DNA from: Acidovorax sp. GW101-3H11
GTDB taxonomy: Bacteria; Pseudomonadota; Gammaproteobacteria; Burkholderiales; Burkholderiaceae_C
DNA length: 34,008 bases
Assembly (NCBI RefSeq): GCF_001633105.1
Contig: NZ_LUKZ01000030.1
Coordinates: forward strand, 1-34,008
Reading direction: 5' to 3'
Position numbers and translations under genes: made by a program. A model generated the notes under the pieces. It was not told the DNA's origin, did no database searches, and saw only the letters and a list, made by a program, of their open reading frames with translations. This document shows positions 14,954 through 25,103 of this stretch, one piece after another (within the stretch, counting starts at the first letter, position 1; each line of letters begins with the position of its first letter).

Positions 14954-15592
14954 TTACTTGATCAGCGTAACGCCCGTCTTGGCCTGCAGGGCTTCGAACG
15001 TCACGCCCGGTGCCAACTCCACCAGCTTGAGGCCGTGTGGCGTCACATCCAGCACGGCCAGGTCGGTGATGATGCGGTCCACCACGCCCACGCCCGTCAG
15101 GGGCAGCGTGCAGGCGGGCAGGATCTTCAGGTCTTCGGTGCCGTCTTTCTTCTTGGCCACGTGTTCCATGAGCACGATCACGCGCTTGACGCCGGCCACC
15201 AGGTCCATGGCGCCGCCCATGCCCTTGACCATCTTGCCGGGGATCATCCAGTTGGCCAGGTCGCCTTTTTCGCTGACCTGCATGGCACCCAAGATGGACA
15301 GGTTGATCTTGCCGCCACGGATCATGGCAAACGACTGGTCGCTGCCGAAGATGGACGAGCCCTTGATGGTGGTCACCGTCTGCTTGCCGGCGTTGATGAG
15401 GTCCGGGTCCACCTTGTCTTCGGTCGGGAAGGGGCCGATGCCCAGCATGCCGTTCTCGGACTGCAGCCACACTTCCTTGTCACCGGTGAAATTGGCCACC
15501 AGCGTGGGGATGCCGATGCCCAGGTTCACATAGAAACCGTCTTCGAGTTCTTGCGCCGCACGGGCGGCCATCTGGTCTTGGGTCCACGGCAT
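14954..15592 (-). CDS. scoB: Succinyl-CoA:3-oxoacid CoA-transferase, subunit B
   Basis: This 212-residue beta subunit of a class I CoA-transferase has the catalytic glutamate motif [10 protein letters not shown] (Glu46) and GxGxP elements ([12 protein letters not shown]). It pairs with ScoA to move CoA from succinyl-CoA to acetoacetate or related 3-oxo acids, feeding ketone-body, polyhydroxybutyrate or leucine breakdown products into acetyl-CoA. It begins at ATG 15592, two bases after the scoA stop, so the subunits are translationally coupled. It ends just before the shared terminator. Substrate preference is inferred from closer resemblance to ScoAB than to PcaIJ. Confidence 0.9.
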   Translation of the reverse strand: MPWTQDQMAARAAQELEDGFYVNLGIGIPTLVANFTGDKEVWLQSENGMLGIGPFPTEDKVDPDLINAGKQTVTTIKGSSIFGSDQSFAMIRGGKINLSILGAMQVSEKGDLANWMIPGKMVKGMGGAMDLVAGVKRVIVLMEHVAKKKDGTEDLKILPACTLPLTGVGVVDRIITDLAVLDVTPHGLKLVELAPGVTFEALQAKTGVTLIK

Positions 15593-15594
15593 GG

Positions 15595-16302
15595 TCAGGC
15601 TCCTGCTTTTTCTGTGATCGTGCGCTTTTCGATGCGCTTTTCGGGGTTGGCATTCAGCACGATGCGGTGCACGTAGATGCCGGGCAGATGGATGTCGTCG
15701 GGGGCCAGCTCGCCCACTTCCACGATTTTTTCCACTTCCACGATGCAGACCTTGCCCGCAGTGGCGGCGGCGGGGTTGAAGTTGCGCGCCGTCAGGTTGA
15801 AACGCAGGTTGCCGGACTTGTCGGCCACATCGGCCTTGACCAGCGAGACTTCGGGCACCAGGGAGCGCTCCATCACATAGGTTTCGCCGTCGAACTCGCG
15901 CAGCTCCTTGCCGTCGGCCACGATGGTGCCCACGCCGGTCTTGGTGAAGAAGGCCGGGATGCCCGCGCCGCCCGCACGCAGCTTTTCGGCCAGCGTGCCC
16001 TGGGGGGTGAATTCCAGCTCCAGCTCGCCCGCGAGGTACTGGCGCTCGAACTCCTTGTTCTCGCCCACGTACGACGAGATCATCTTCTTGATCTGGCGGG
16101 TCTCAAGCAGCTTGCCCAGGCCGAAGCCGTCCACGCCCGCGTTGTTGGAGATCACGGTGAGGTTCTTCGCCCCCGAATCGCGCAGCGCGTCGATCAGGGC
16201 CTCGGGAATGCCACACAGCCCGAAACCGCCCACGGCCATGAGCTGGCCGTCTGCAACCACGCCCTTCAGGGCCTCGGCTGCGGAGGGGAATATCTTGTTC
16301 AC
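15595..16302 (-). CDS. scoA: Succinyl-CoA:3-oxoacid CoA-transferase, subunit A
   Basis: This 235-residue alpha subunit shows the class I CoA-transferase glycine motif [34 protein letters not shown], and [20 protein letters not shown], all characteristic of ScoA rather than PcaI. It begins with two consecutive GTG codons (16305 and 16302) after AAGGAG. I prefer 16302 for its six-base spacing and the family-typical N-terminus (V/M)NKIFP. It is divergent from a PAS-LuxR regulator that may control it. Confidence 0.9.
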   Translation of the reverse strand: MNKIFPSAAEALKGVVADGQLMAVGGFGLCGIPEALIDALRDSGAKNLTVISNNAGVDGFGLGKLLETRQIKKMISSYVGENKEFERQYLAGELELEFTPQGTLAEKLRAGGAGIPAFFTKTGVGTIVADGKELREFDGETYVMERSLVPEVSLVKADVADKSGNLRFNLTARNFNPAAATAGKVCIVEVEKIVEVGELAPDDIHLPGIYVHRIVLNANPEKRIEKRTITEKAGA

Positions 16303-16336
16303 CACGATCTCCTTATGAATTGGGATACGCTACGAT

Positions 16337-16358
16337 ACTACGTATCTAAATAAGTAGT
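16337..16358. promoter_or_regulatory. Inverted repeat between scoA and the LuxR-type gene
   Basis: ACTAC (16337-16341) and GTAGT (16354-16358) form a 5-bp inverted repeat with 12 bp between arms in the 76-bp divergent region. It could be the binding site of the neighbouring LuxR-type regulator. The arms are short, so this is weak. Confidence 0.3.
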
Positions 16359-16378
16359 TTCTCGTAAAGACTTGCACT

Positions 16379-16924
16379 ATGGACGTTGACTACCGACTGG
16401 CTTTCGACATGGCCCCCGTGGGGCTGGTGCTGTCACGCAACCGCACCATGGTCGATTGCAACCGCCATGTCTGCGAGATGTTCGGCGCCTCGCGCGAGGT
16501 GCTCATCGGCCAGTCGTTCCAGGTACTGTACCCAAGCGCCGACGAGTATGAGCGCCTGGGCGCACACATGGAGCCCATCCTGAACGCCAAAGGCCACTAC
16601 GCCGACAACCGCATCATGAAGCGTGCCAACGGCGAGGTGTTCTGGTGCCATGTGTCGGGCCGCGCGCTCAACCGCGAAAACCCGCACGCTTCGGGCATCT
16701 GGAGCTTTGAAGACCTGAGTTCGCAGCGCGCCGTGAAGGCCGAGCTCACGGGCCGCGAGCGCGAGGTGGCGGCGCGCCTGCTGGAAGGCCTGACCTCCAA
16801 GGAGATCGGCCGGGCACTGGAGATCAGCCACCGCACGGTGGAGATCTACCGCGCGCGCCTCATGCGCAAGTACAACGCCTCCACCGCCGCCGACCTGGTG
16901 CACAAGCTGCTGGCGGGGGGATAG
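16379..16924 (+). CDS. PAS-domain LuxR-type transcriptional regulator
   Basis: This 181-residue protein has a PAS domain at about 5-115 (FDMAPVGLVLSRNRTMVDCN, then GEVFWCHVSGRAL) and a LuxR/GerE helix-turn-helix at about 120-178. The latter shows LTGREREVAARLLEGLTSKEI and ISHRTVEIYRARLMRKYNA. There is no receiver domain, so it probably senses a small ligand or redox state through PAS. It is divergent from scoA by about 76 bp, which makes scoAB the obvious target. ATG 16379 is used. The stop codon is immediately followed by a dispersed repeat. Confidence 0.85.
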   Translation: MDVDYRLAFDMAPVGLVLSRNRTMVDCNRHVCEMFGASREVLIGQSFQVLYPSADEYERLGAHMEPILNAKGHYADNRIMKRANGEVFWCHVSGRALNRENPHASGIWSFEDLSSQRAVKAELTGREREVAARLLEGLTSKEIGRALEISHRTVEIYRARLMRKYNASTAADLVHKLLAGG

Positions 16925-16998
16925 CCCCCCCTGAGTCGCTTCGCGCCTTCCCCCTGAGGGGGACGCCACCAGTGGCCTGGCAAAGCCAGTTCCACGGT
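16925..16998 (+). repeat. Dispersed intergenic repeat, copy A
   Basis: It starts directly after the stop of the LuxR-type gene with CCCCCCTGAGTCGCTTCGC, followed by GCCTTCCCCCTGAGGGGGAC and GCCACCAGTGGC. A related sequence lies at 25019-25103 in the same position relative to its upstream gene. Self-complementary parts suggest a hairpin that could end or stabilise the mRNA. Confidence 0.65.
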
Positions 16999-17064
16999 GG
17001 CGCTGGCTTGGTGCATGCCAGTTCTACGGGCGACAGGAAGCAGTCCAAGCGGAAGACCGCATCG

Positions 17065-17463
17065 TCAGCTCTTCTTGGGCCCGTCGATCACCTCCGCCGC
17101 CGTGCGGAAGGCCTCCACCGCTGCAGGCAGCCCGCAGTAGATGCTGGCGTGCAGCAGCACTTCCTGAATCTCTGCCGACGTGGCGCCGTTGTTGAGCGCG
17201 CCGCGCACATGGCCCTTGAGTTCATGCTGCTTGCCCAGCGCGGTGAGAAAGGCCACGGTGATCAGGCTGCGCGTCTTCATGTCCAGCCCCGGCCGCTGCC
17301 ACACATCGCCCCAGGCGTTGCGGGTGATGAACTCCTGGATCGGCTGGGTGAAGTCGGTGGCATTGCCAAAGGCATTGGCCACAAAGTCCTCGCCCATGAC
17401 CTGCTTGCGCGTGGCCAGGCCTTTGTCGAAGTCCTTGGTGGAGGGGTTGGATGGTTGCGTCAT
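17065..17463 (-). CDS. Carboxymuconolactone decarboxylase family protein (PcaC-like)
   Basis: This 132-residue protein has the PcaC-type layout: FITRNAWGDVWQRPGLD, TRSLITVAFLTALGKQHELK and GHVRGALNNGATSAEIQEVL, then LHASIYCGLPAAVEAF. PcaC decarboxylates 4-carboxymuconolactone in the protocatechuate branch of the beta-ketoadipate pathway. No other pca gene is recognised nearby, so a related decarboxylase or antioxidant-type role is possible. Start ATG 17463 is supported by GGAGAG six bases upstream; a longer frame to 17604 runs through the katG terminator and is unlikely. Confidence 0.8.
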   Translation of the reverse strand: MTQPSNPSTKDFDKGLATRKQVMGEDFVANAFGNATDFTQPIQEFITRNAWGDVWQRPGLDMKTRSLITVAFLTALGKQHELKGHVRGALNNGATSAEIQEVLLHASIYCGLPAAVEAFRTAAEVIDGPKKS

Positions 17464-17527
17464 GCGGGCTCTCCGGTTCAGTTCTTTGGGGGCCGCCATC
17501 GTAGCTGCCCCATGCACGCACCAAAAA

Positions 17528-17568
17528 AACGCCCCCTGAGGCGTCCCTAAGGACCCGCAGGGGGCGTT
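17528..17568 (-). terminator. Intrinsic terminator of katG
   Basis: AACGCCCCCTG (17528-17538) and CAGGGGGCGTT (17558-17568) form a perfect 11-bp stem. On the minus strand the stem is followed by a run of T (complement of 17523-17529), eleven bases downstream of the katG stop. Confidence 0.85.
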
Positions 17569-17578
17569 GGCACTACGC

Positions 17579-19855
<2,277 letters not shown>

Positions 19856-19860
19856 TTAAT

Positions 19861-20811
19861 TCAATAGTTTTTCTCTAATTTCGGTAAATGCAGCGGACTA
19901 CCGGCCTCCTTGCACCCACACGTATCGAACAGCACCGAGCGGACCCAGCGGTGCCCCGGGGAGCGGTGGGTGCGTTCATGCCAGGCAGCAGTTTTAACGA
20001 AGCCAGGTATGGCCACCGGTGGCTCCAGCACAACCAGCCCGCGTGCATCAGCTACCACCCGCTGGGGCACCACCGCGATCAGGTCGCTGTTGCGCAGGAT
20101 CTCCGGCAGCACCAGAAAACTGGTGATCGACAGCACCACCCGCCGTGATCGGCCCAAGCGTGCCAACACCTCATCCGTCACGCCGCAGAAGCCGCCACCC
20201 GTGTACGAAATGAGCGCATGGTCCAGCGCGCAAAAACGGTCCAGCGACAGCGCGCCGCCCTTCGCATCCGGGTGCCCGGCGCGCATCACGCACACGTAGC
20301 GCTCGTCAAACAGGTGCCGGGCATACAGGTCGGGCGCCGTGTTCTCGGGGCTGATCAGGGCCAGATCGATATCGCCCCGCTCCAGCCGCTCGTACACCGG
20401 CAGATGCTGGGCCGGCACCACGGCCACGCGCACGCCGGGCGCGCGGCGACGCAGCATGGCCAGGAATGGCACCACCACCGCCTGCAGCGCGTAGTCGGTG
20501 GATGCGAGCTGCACCGTCATCTGCGCCGTGGCAGGGTCAAAGGCCTGAGGTTGCAGCAGCGACTCGATCCCACCCAGCAGCTCCTTGACCGGCGCGGCCA
20601 GCTCTTGCGCGCGCAGCGTGGGCGTAATGCCACGCTGTGTACGCACGAAAAGCGGGTCATCGAAGCTTTCGCGCAGCCGGGTCAGCATGCCGCTCACCGC
20701 AGGCTGGGTGAGCGACAGGCGCTGGGCGGCGCGGGTTACGCTGCGTTCATCGAGCAAGGCATCCAGTGCCTTGAGCAGGTTCAGGTCCATGGCCCTGATA
20801 TCAATTGCCAT
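19861..20811 (-). CDS. LysR-family transcriptional regulator
   Basis: This 316-residue protein has an N-terminal winged helix-turn-helix (MDLNLLKALDALLDERSVTR, AAQRLSLTQPAVSGMLTRLR) and a periplasmic-binding-like effector domain from about 95. It lacks the recognisable OxyR redox-cysteine segment, so I do not call it OxyR despite katG next door. It is divergent from an Old Yellow Enzyme gene across 139 bp, the classic LysR target arrangement. ATG 20811 or an internal ATG at 20790 could start it; the second gives the family-typical MDLN start. The Cys/His-containing C-terminal tail of about 20 residues (TCGCKEAGSPLHLPKLEKNY) is an odd extension. Confidence 0.88.
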   Translation of the reverse strand: MAIDIRAMDLNLLKALDALLDERSVTRAAQRLSLTQPAVSGMLTRLRESFDDPLFVRTQRGITPTLRAQELAAPVKELLGGIESLLQPQAFDPATAQMTVQLASTDYALQAVVVPFLAMLRRRAPGVRVAVVPAQHLPVYERLERGDIDLALISPENTAPDLYARHLFDERYVCVMRAGHPDAKGGALSLDRFCALDHALISYTGGGFCGVTDEVLARLGRSRRVVLSITSFLVLPEILRNSDLIAVVPQRVVADARGLVVLEPPVAIPGFVKTAAWHERTHRSPGHRWVRSVLFDTCGCKEAGSPLHLPKLEKNY

Positions 20812-20950
20812 GATTTCAGAAATAAGAACTATCGATTTGGTTTATGGCTGCATCGTACCCACCATCTTCACTGTGCGTGGCCGTGGTGTCTTTGCCCCCG
20901 CCCCCAGCCCGAAATTCCTTTTCTATTTAACCGACAAGAAAGCAAGCTGC

Positions 20951-22075
20951 ATGTCTGCCCTGTTCACACCGTTCCAGCTCAAAAGCGTCACCCTGCGCAA
21001 CCGCATCGCGATCCCGCCGATGTGCCAGTACAGCGCGGTGGACGGCTTCACCAATGAATGGCACCAGGCGCATTACGCCGGTCTCGCTCGCGGCGGCGCA
21101 GGCCTGGTGATTGTCGAGGCCACGGGCGTATCGCCCGAAGGCCGCATCACCCCGGCCTGCACAGGCCTTTGGAACGACCAGCAGATCGAAGGCATGGGCC
21201 GCATCGCCGCCAGCATCAAGGCCGCTGGCGCCGTGCCCGGCATCCAAATCGCCCACGCAGGCCGCAAGGCCAGCGCCCAACGCCCCTGGGAAGGCGATGA
21301 CCACATTCCCGAGAGCGACCCGCGTGCCTGGCAGCCGATTGCACCGTCCGCCATTGCTTACGGCGGCGGTCTGCCCCGCGTACCCCAGGCCATGACACTG
21401 CAAGACATTGCCCGCGTGCAGGCCGACTTTGTGGCCGCCGCTCATCGCGCACTGGCCGCAGGGTTCGAGTGGCTGGAGCTGCACTTCGCCCACGGCTACC
21501 TGGCGCAGAGCTTCTTCTCGCCCCACAGCAACCAACGCACCGACCAGTACGGCGGCAGCTCTGACAACCGCGCGCGCTTTCTGCTGGAAACCGTGGAAGC
21601 CGTGCGCAAGGTGTGGCCCGCACACCTGCCACTCACGGCACGCTTCGGCGTCATCGAATACAACGGACGCGACGAGGAAACCGTGGCCGAGTCCATTGAG
21701 CTGGTGCGCCGGATGCGCGAACGTGGCCTGGACATGGTCAACGTCAGCGCGAACTTCGTGATTGCCGAGACGCAGATTCCCTGGGCAACCCCCGCCTTCC
21801 TGGCCCCGGTCGCACAGCGCGTGCGCAGCGAAGCCGACCTGCCCGTGGCCTCGTCGTGGGGCATCGATGACCCGAAAATCGCTGAACGTGCAGTGGCCGA
21901 CGGCCAGATGGATTTGGTGATGATCGGCCGCGCCCACCTGTCCAATCCGCACTACACCTACCACCTGGCGCAGGTGCTGGGCGTGCAAAAGCCTGAATGG
22001 AACACGCTGCCCGCGCCCTACGCGCACTGGCTGTCGCGCTATCGCGGCGCAGCGAAGGTCGCCGCAGCCCAGTAA
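20951..22075 (+). CDS. Old Yellow Enzyme-family NADPH:flavin oxidoreductase (YqjM/XenA-like)
   Basis: This 374-residue FMN-dependent ene-reductase is a TIM barrel. The start FTPFQLKSVTLRNRIAIPPM and CQYSA (Cys25) match the YqjM/XenA subclass, in which that cysteine tunes the flavin. His178 and His181 in LELHFAHGYL bind the substrate carbonyl, and GRKASAQRPW, QRTDQYGGS and DLVMIGRAHLSNP are family motifs. Such enzymes reduce activated alkenes or nitro compounds and are often induced by electrophiles. ATG 20951 is chosen because homologues start there; longer in-frame extensions overlap the promoter region. It is divergent from a LysR regulator. Confidence 0.92.
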   Translation: MSALFTPFQLKSVTLRNRIAIPPMCQYSAVDGFTNEWHQAHYAGLARGGAGLVIVEATGVSPEGRITPACTGLWNDQQIEGMGRIAASIKAAGAVPGIQIAHAGRKASAQRPWEGDDHIPESDPRAWQPIAPSAIAYGGGLPRVPQAMTLQDIARVQADFVAAAHRALAAGFEWLELHFAHGYLAQSFFSPHSNQRTDQYGGSSDNRARFLLETVEAVRKVWPAHLPLTARFGVIEYNGRDEETVAESIELVRRMRERGLDMVNVSANFVIAETQIPWATPAFLAPVAQRVRSEADLPVASSWGIDDPKIAERAVADGQMDLVMIGRAHLSNPHYTYHLAQVLGVQKPEWNTLPAPYAHWLSRYRGAAKVAAAQ

Positions 22076-22111
22076 AGCGGTGAAAAACGCCCTTGCCCTT
22101 TGGTCCGACGT

Positions 22112-23035
22112 TCAGTCCAGGGTCGAACAGTGCAGGGGTAGCCCCGGCGCATCCAGCCGTGCACACAGGATGTGGCCGTGGGTCGAATCGGTCACGAACA
22201 CCGTTTGTCCGCCCTGCCCGCCAAACGCCAGGTTGGTGGTGGACGCCCCGGCAGGCCCCCGCAGCACCAGCACGGGCTCGGCCCGGTGGTTGAGCACCCA
22301 CACATAACCCAGGCCCGGGTTGGCCACCAACAGGCGGCCGCTCGTATCCACCGCCAGCCCGTCGGGGCCGCTGGGGCCGTGCGACGTGAAGAACTGCCCC
22401 ACCTTGGCCACGCTGCCATCGGGCAGCAGCGGCACGCGCCACACGCAGTTGCCACGTGTGGCGGCCAGGTACAGCACGCGGCCGTCGGGCGACAGGGCCA
22501 CGCCGTTGGGGCTGGGCACGTTGGCCAGCAACAGGTCGAGCTGGCCATTAGGGCGCAGCCGGTACAGGCGCCCGCTCGGGTCGTGCAGGCCGCTCTGGCC
22601 CTGGTCGGTGAAGTACAGGTTGCCGTCGGCGTCGAAGATCAAATCGTTCACGCCCTTGAAGCGCTCGCTGTTGCGGCGCTCGAGGTACGGCGTGACCCCG
22701 CCGGTCGCGATATCGAGCCGCATCAACCCGTTCTTGTAGTCGGTGATGAGCAGCGTGCCCGCATCCATGAACTTCATCCCATTGGGCTCGCCGTCGTACT
22801 CGGCCACCAGCGTCCACGCGCCCTGCGGGTCGATGCGGAAGATGCGGCCCCAGGGGATGTCGGTCACGTACAGGTTGCCCACGCCGTCGAACACCGGGCC
22901 TTCGAGGAACGAATCGGTGACAGTGCCGCCCCGGTTGGCATCGGCCCAGGCGCTGCGCTCGGGGCGGCGGAAAGTGTCGGGCATGGAGCTGAAAAACGCC
23001 AGCTCGCGGAGCTCGGGGGATTGCAGCAGAAACAT
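22112..23035 (-). CDS. SMP-30/gluconolactonase-family lactonase
   Basis: This 307-residue six-bladed beta-propeller has the divalent-metal ligands of the family: Glu in FLEGPVFDGVGNLY, Asn in KGVNDLIFDADGNLYFTD, and Asp in SGPDGLAVDTSGRLL. Members open sugar-acid lactones or related esters. ATG 23035 is the plausible start; a much longer in-frame reading to 23602 overlaps the amidohydrolase gene and is spurious. It is the last gene of the catabolic cluster, 17 bp after the amidohydrolase, and convergent with the Old Yellow Enzyme gene. The substrate is unknown. Confidence 0.85.
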   Translation of the reverse strand: MFLLQSPELRELAFFSSMPDTFRRPERSAWADANRGGTVTDSFLEGPVFDGVGNLYVTDIPWGRIFRIDPQGAWTLVAEYDGEPNGMKFMDAGTLLITDYKNGLMRLDIATGGVTPYLERRNSERFKGVNDLIFDADGNLYFTDQGQSGLHDPSGRLYRLRPNGQLDLLLANVPSPNGVALSPDGRVLYLAATRGNCVWRVPLLPDGSVAKVGQFFTSHGPSGPDGLAVDTSGRLLVANPGLGYVWVLNHRAEPVLVLRGPAGASTTNLAFGGQGGQTVFVTDSTHGHILCARLDAPGLPLHCSTLD

Positions 23036-23052
23036 GGAAGAGGCTTTCGTTG

Positions 23053-23955
23053 TCAGGAGGTGGCGCCGAAACCATACAGCCGCGCCGGGTTGTCCACCAG
23101 GATACGGTCCATCGCGGCATCCGAGCCCGCCCAGGCGCGCAGCAGGTCCACCAGGTCGGCATCGTTCACGGTGCCCGGCGCCTCGGTGGTGTGGGGCCAG
23201 TCGCTGCCCCACACCAGGTGACTGGGGGCTGCCCGCACCAGGGCTTGCCCCAGCGGCAGGGTGTCGGCGTAGCTGGGGCCCTGCACGGCAGAGCGCATGT
23301 AGGCACCCGAGAGCTTGACCCAAGTGTTGCCCCCGTCCAGCAAGCGGCGCAGCACGCCAAAGGCTTGGGCCGATGGACCTTCGGCCGGATCGATGCGCCC
23401 CAGGTGGTCGATGACCAGCGGCACCGGCAGCGCCTGCAGCACATGCGCCAGCGCCACGATCTGCTCCGGGTGCGCGAACACCTGGATGTGCCAGCCAGCG
23501 CAGTCCGCATGCTGTGCCACCTTGCCCGCCAGTGTGGTCAGCATCTGCGCCGTGGTGGTGCCCCACGATTGGGGTGAGACAAAGTTGACCCGCAGCCCGC
23601 ACACGCGGCGCGCGGCCAGCCGGGCCAGCTCTGCATCGCTCACGCGGGGGTCCACCACAGCCACGCCACGTGCGTCGTCACCCAACTGGTCCAGCGCATC
23701 CAGCGTGCAGGCGTTGTCGGTGCCGTAGGTGGATGGCGTGACCACCACCGTGCGTGTGCTGCCCAGGCGCTGCTGCAGCTGCCAATAGGCGGCCACGGGC
23801 GCATCGGGCGGCGTGCGCGGCCAGTGGGCAGACGGTGCAAAACGTGCATCGAAGATGTGCATGTGGCTGTCGCACGCGCCGGGCGGCAGCAGGCGCTGCG
23901 GGCGGTTCAGGCCCACCGAGTGCGGCACGGGCGTGGTCAGCGCGGGCAAAGGCAT
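23053..23955 (-). CDS. TIM-barrel amidohydrolase (LigI / galactarolactone isomerase-like)
   Basis: This 300-residue protein belongs to the amidohydrolase_2/COG3618 group: CDSHMHIFDARFAP near residue 28, VIDHLGRIDP near 185, and VWGSDWPHTTEAPG near 250. Relatives include 2-pyrone-4,6-dicarboxylate lactonase (LigI) and D-galactarolactone isomerase. Either reaction would fit next to an SMP-30 lactonase and an HMG-aldolase-like protein. ATG 23955 lies three bases after the stop of the preceding Bug protein gene, so the two are coupled. Exact substrate not determinable. Confidence 0.82.
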   Translation of the reverse strand: MPLPALTTPVPHSVGLNRPQRLLPPGACDSHMHIFDARFAPSAHWPRTPPDAPVAAYWQLQQRLGSTRTVVVTPSTYGTDNACTLDALDQLGDDARGVAVVDPRVSDAELARLAARRVCGLRVNFVSPQSWGTTTAQMLTTLAGKVAQHADCAGWHIQVFAHPEQIVALAHVLQALPVPLVIDHLGRIDPAEGPSAQAFGVLRRLLDGGNTWVKLSGAYMRSAVQGPSYADTLPLGQALVRAAPSHLVWGSDWPHTTEAPGTVNDADLVDLLRAWAGSDAAMDRILVDNPARLYGFGATS

Positions 23956-23958
23956 GGC

Positions 23959-24915
23959 TCAGTCGAGTTTGATATTGCCCTTCTTCACCACCTCGCCCCA
24001 CTTGCTGTCTTCCTTCTTGAGGAAGGCGGCAAACTCCGCAGGCGTGGAGCCGATGGGCTGGGCGCCCAGGTCGGCCAGGCGCTGCTTCACTTCGTCTTCC
24101 CTCAGCACCTCTTGCAGGGCCTGCTGCAGTTTGGTGGCCACGTCGGCAGGTACGCCCGCAGGCAGGAACACGCCGTTCCACTCATAGGCCTCATAACCGG
24201 GGATGGCCGCCTCGGCCACGGTGGGCACATCGGGCAGGCGCTTGGAACGCTCAGGCGCCGACACGGCCAGCGCGCGCAGCTTGCCGCCTGCCACATGCGG
24301 GTAAGTCGCGGCCACGGTGCCGAACATGAAGTCCACCTGGCCCGCGATCACGTCGGTGATGGCGGGGCCGCCACTCTTGTAGGGCACGTGCACCATGTCC
24401 AGGCCCAGCTTCTGGGCCATCAGCTCCGCCGCCAGGCGCTGCACCGTGCCGCTGCCGCCCGAAGCAAAGTTGATCTTGCCCGGCTGCGCCTTGGCCTTGG
24501 CAATCAGCTCGCCCACGTTCTTGTAGGGCGCATCGGCCTTCACGATGAGCACATTGGGCGCCAGCAGCACCAGCGATAGCGGCTGCAGTGCGTTGGCGGC
24601 ATACGGCATCTTGGGGAACAGGTGCGGGTTGATGGAGTGCGGCGTGGCGTCGTACAGCATGGTGTAGCCATCCGCCGACGCCTTGGCCACAAAACTCGCG
24701 CCAATGGTGCCACTGGCGCCCGCCTTGTTGTCCACAATCACGCTGCCGCCCAGCTTGGCACCCAGGCGGGTGGCCACCACGCGGGCCACGGCATCGGCCG
24801 CGCCGCCGGGGGCATAGGGCACGACGAGCGTGATGGGCCGCTCGGGGAAGGCGGCGTGGGCCAGGCCTGCAGCCAGTGCGCAGGCGGCGATCAAGGGTTT
24901 GAGAAAACGCAACAT
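23959..24915 (-). CDS. Bug-family (TctC-like) solute-binding protein 1
   Basis: This 318-residue secreted receptor has a signal peptide MLRFLKPLIAACALAAGLAHA followed by FPERPITLVVPYAPGGAADA, the ligand-loop motif of Bug proteins. It also has AKASADGYTMLYDA and HVPYKSGGPAITDVIAGQVD. Bug proteins bind carboxylates or aromatic acids and deliver them to TctAB permeases; none is encoded here. ATG 24915 follows AAGGAG. It lies three bases before the amidohydrolase start, so the substrate is likely handled by that enzyme. Confidence 0.9.
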   Translation of the reverse strand: MLRFLKPLIAACALAAGLAHAAFPERPITLVVPYAPGGAADAVARVVATRLGAKLGGSVIVDNKAGASGTIGASFVAKASADGYTMLYDATPHSINPHLFPKMPYAANALQPLSLVLLAPNVLIVKADAPYKNVGELIAKAKAQPGKINFASGGSGTVQRLAAELMAQKLGLDMVHVPYKSGGPAITDVIAGQVDFMFGTVAATYPHVAGGKLRALAVSAPERSKRLPDVPTVAEAAIPGYEAYEWNGVFLPAGVPADVATKLQQALQEVLREDEVKQRLADLGAQPIGSTPAEFAAFLKKEDSKWGEVVKKGNIKLD

Positions 24916-25018
24916 GAAGTCTCCTTATCTATTCAATCCATGAAGAACAAACAGGTATCGCTGGCCCATGGCCTGCGAAACTGGCGCTGACAAAGCGCAG
25001 GCAGCCGTGCAAGGGCCG

Positions 25019-25103
25019 CCCCGCCGCACTGGCTGCGTCCCCCTTCCCGCATCGCGCAGCGAGGCGAGAGAGGGGGGGGAAGGCGCAAAGCGCCTCAGGG
25101 GGG
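25019..25103 (-). repeat. Dispersed intergenic repeat, copy B
   Basis: On the minus strand it starts directly after the stop of Bug protein 2 with CCCCCCTGAGGCGCTTTGC and GCCTTCCCCC. After an insert of roughly 30 bases relative to copy A (16925-16998) it continues AGGGGGACGCAGCCAGTGC. As with copy A, it begins at the base after the stop codon of the gene before it. Confidence 0.65.

Noticed and set aside
14954..17463. Idea that the CoA-transferase and the PcaC-like gene form a pca operon with PcaIJ
   Set aside because: The subunit motifs resemble ScoAB more than PcaIJ, and a divergent regulator gene separates the genes.
19861..20811. Idea that the LysR gene next to katG is oxyR
   Set aside because: The OxyR redox-cysteine region is not visible, and the gene is divergent from an Old Yellow Enzyme gene, a more typical target arrangement.
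20927..22027. Minus-strand frame opposite the Old Yellow Enzyme gene
   Set aside because: Its His/Gly/Ala-rich translation has no family features; the plus-strand protein has complete active-site motifs.
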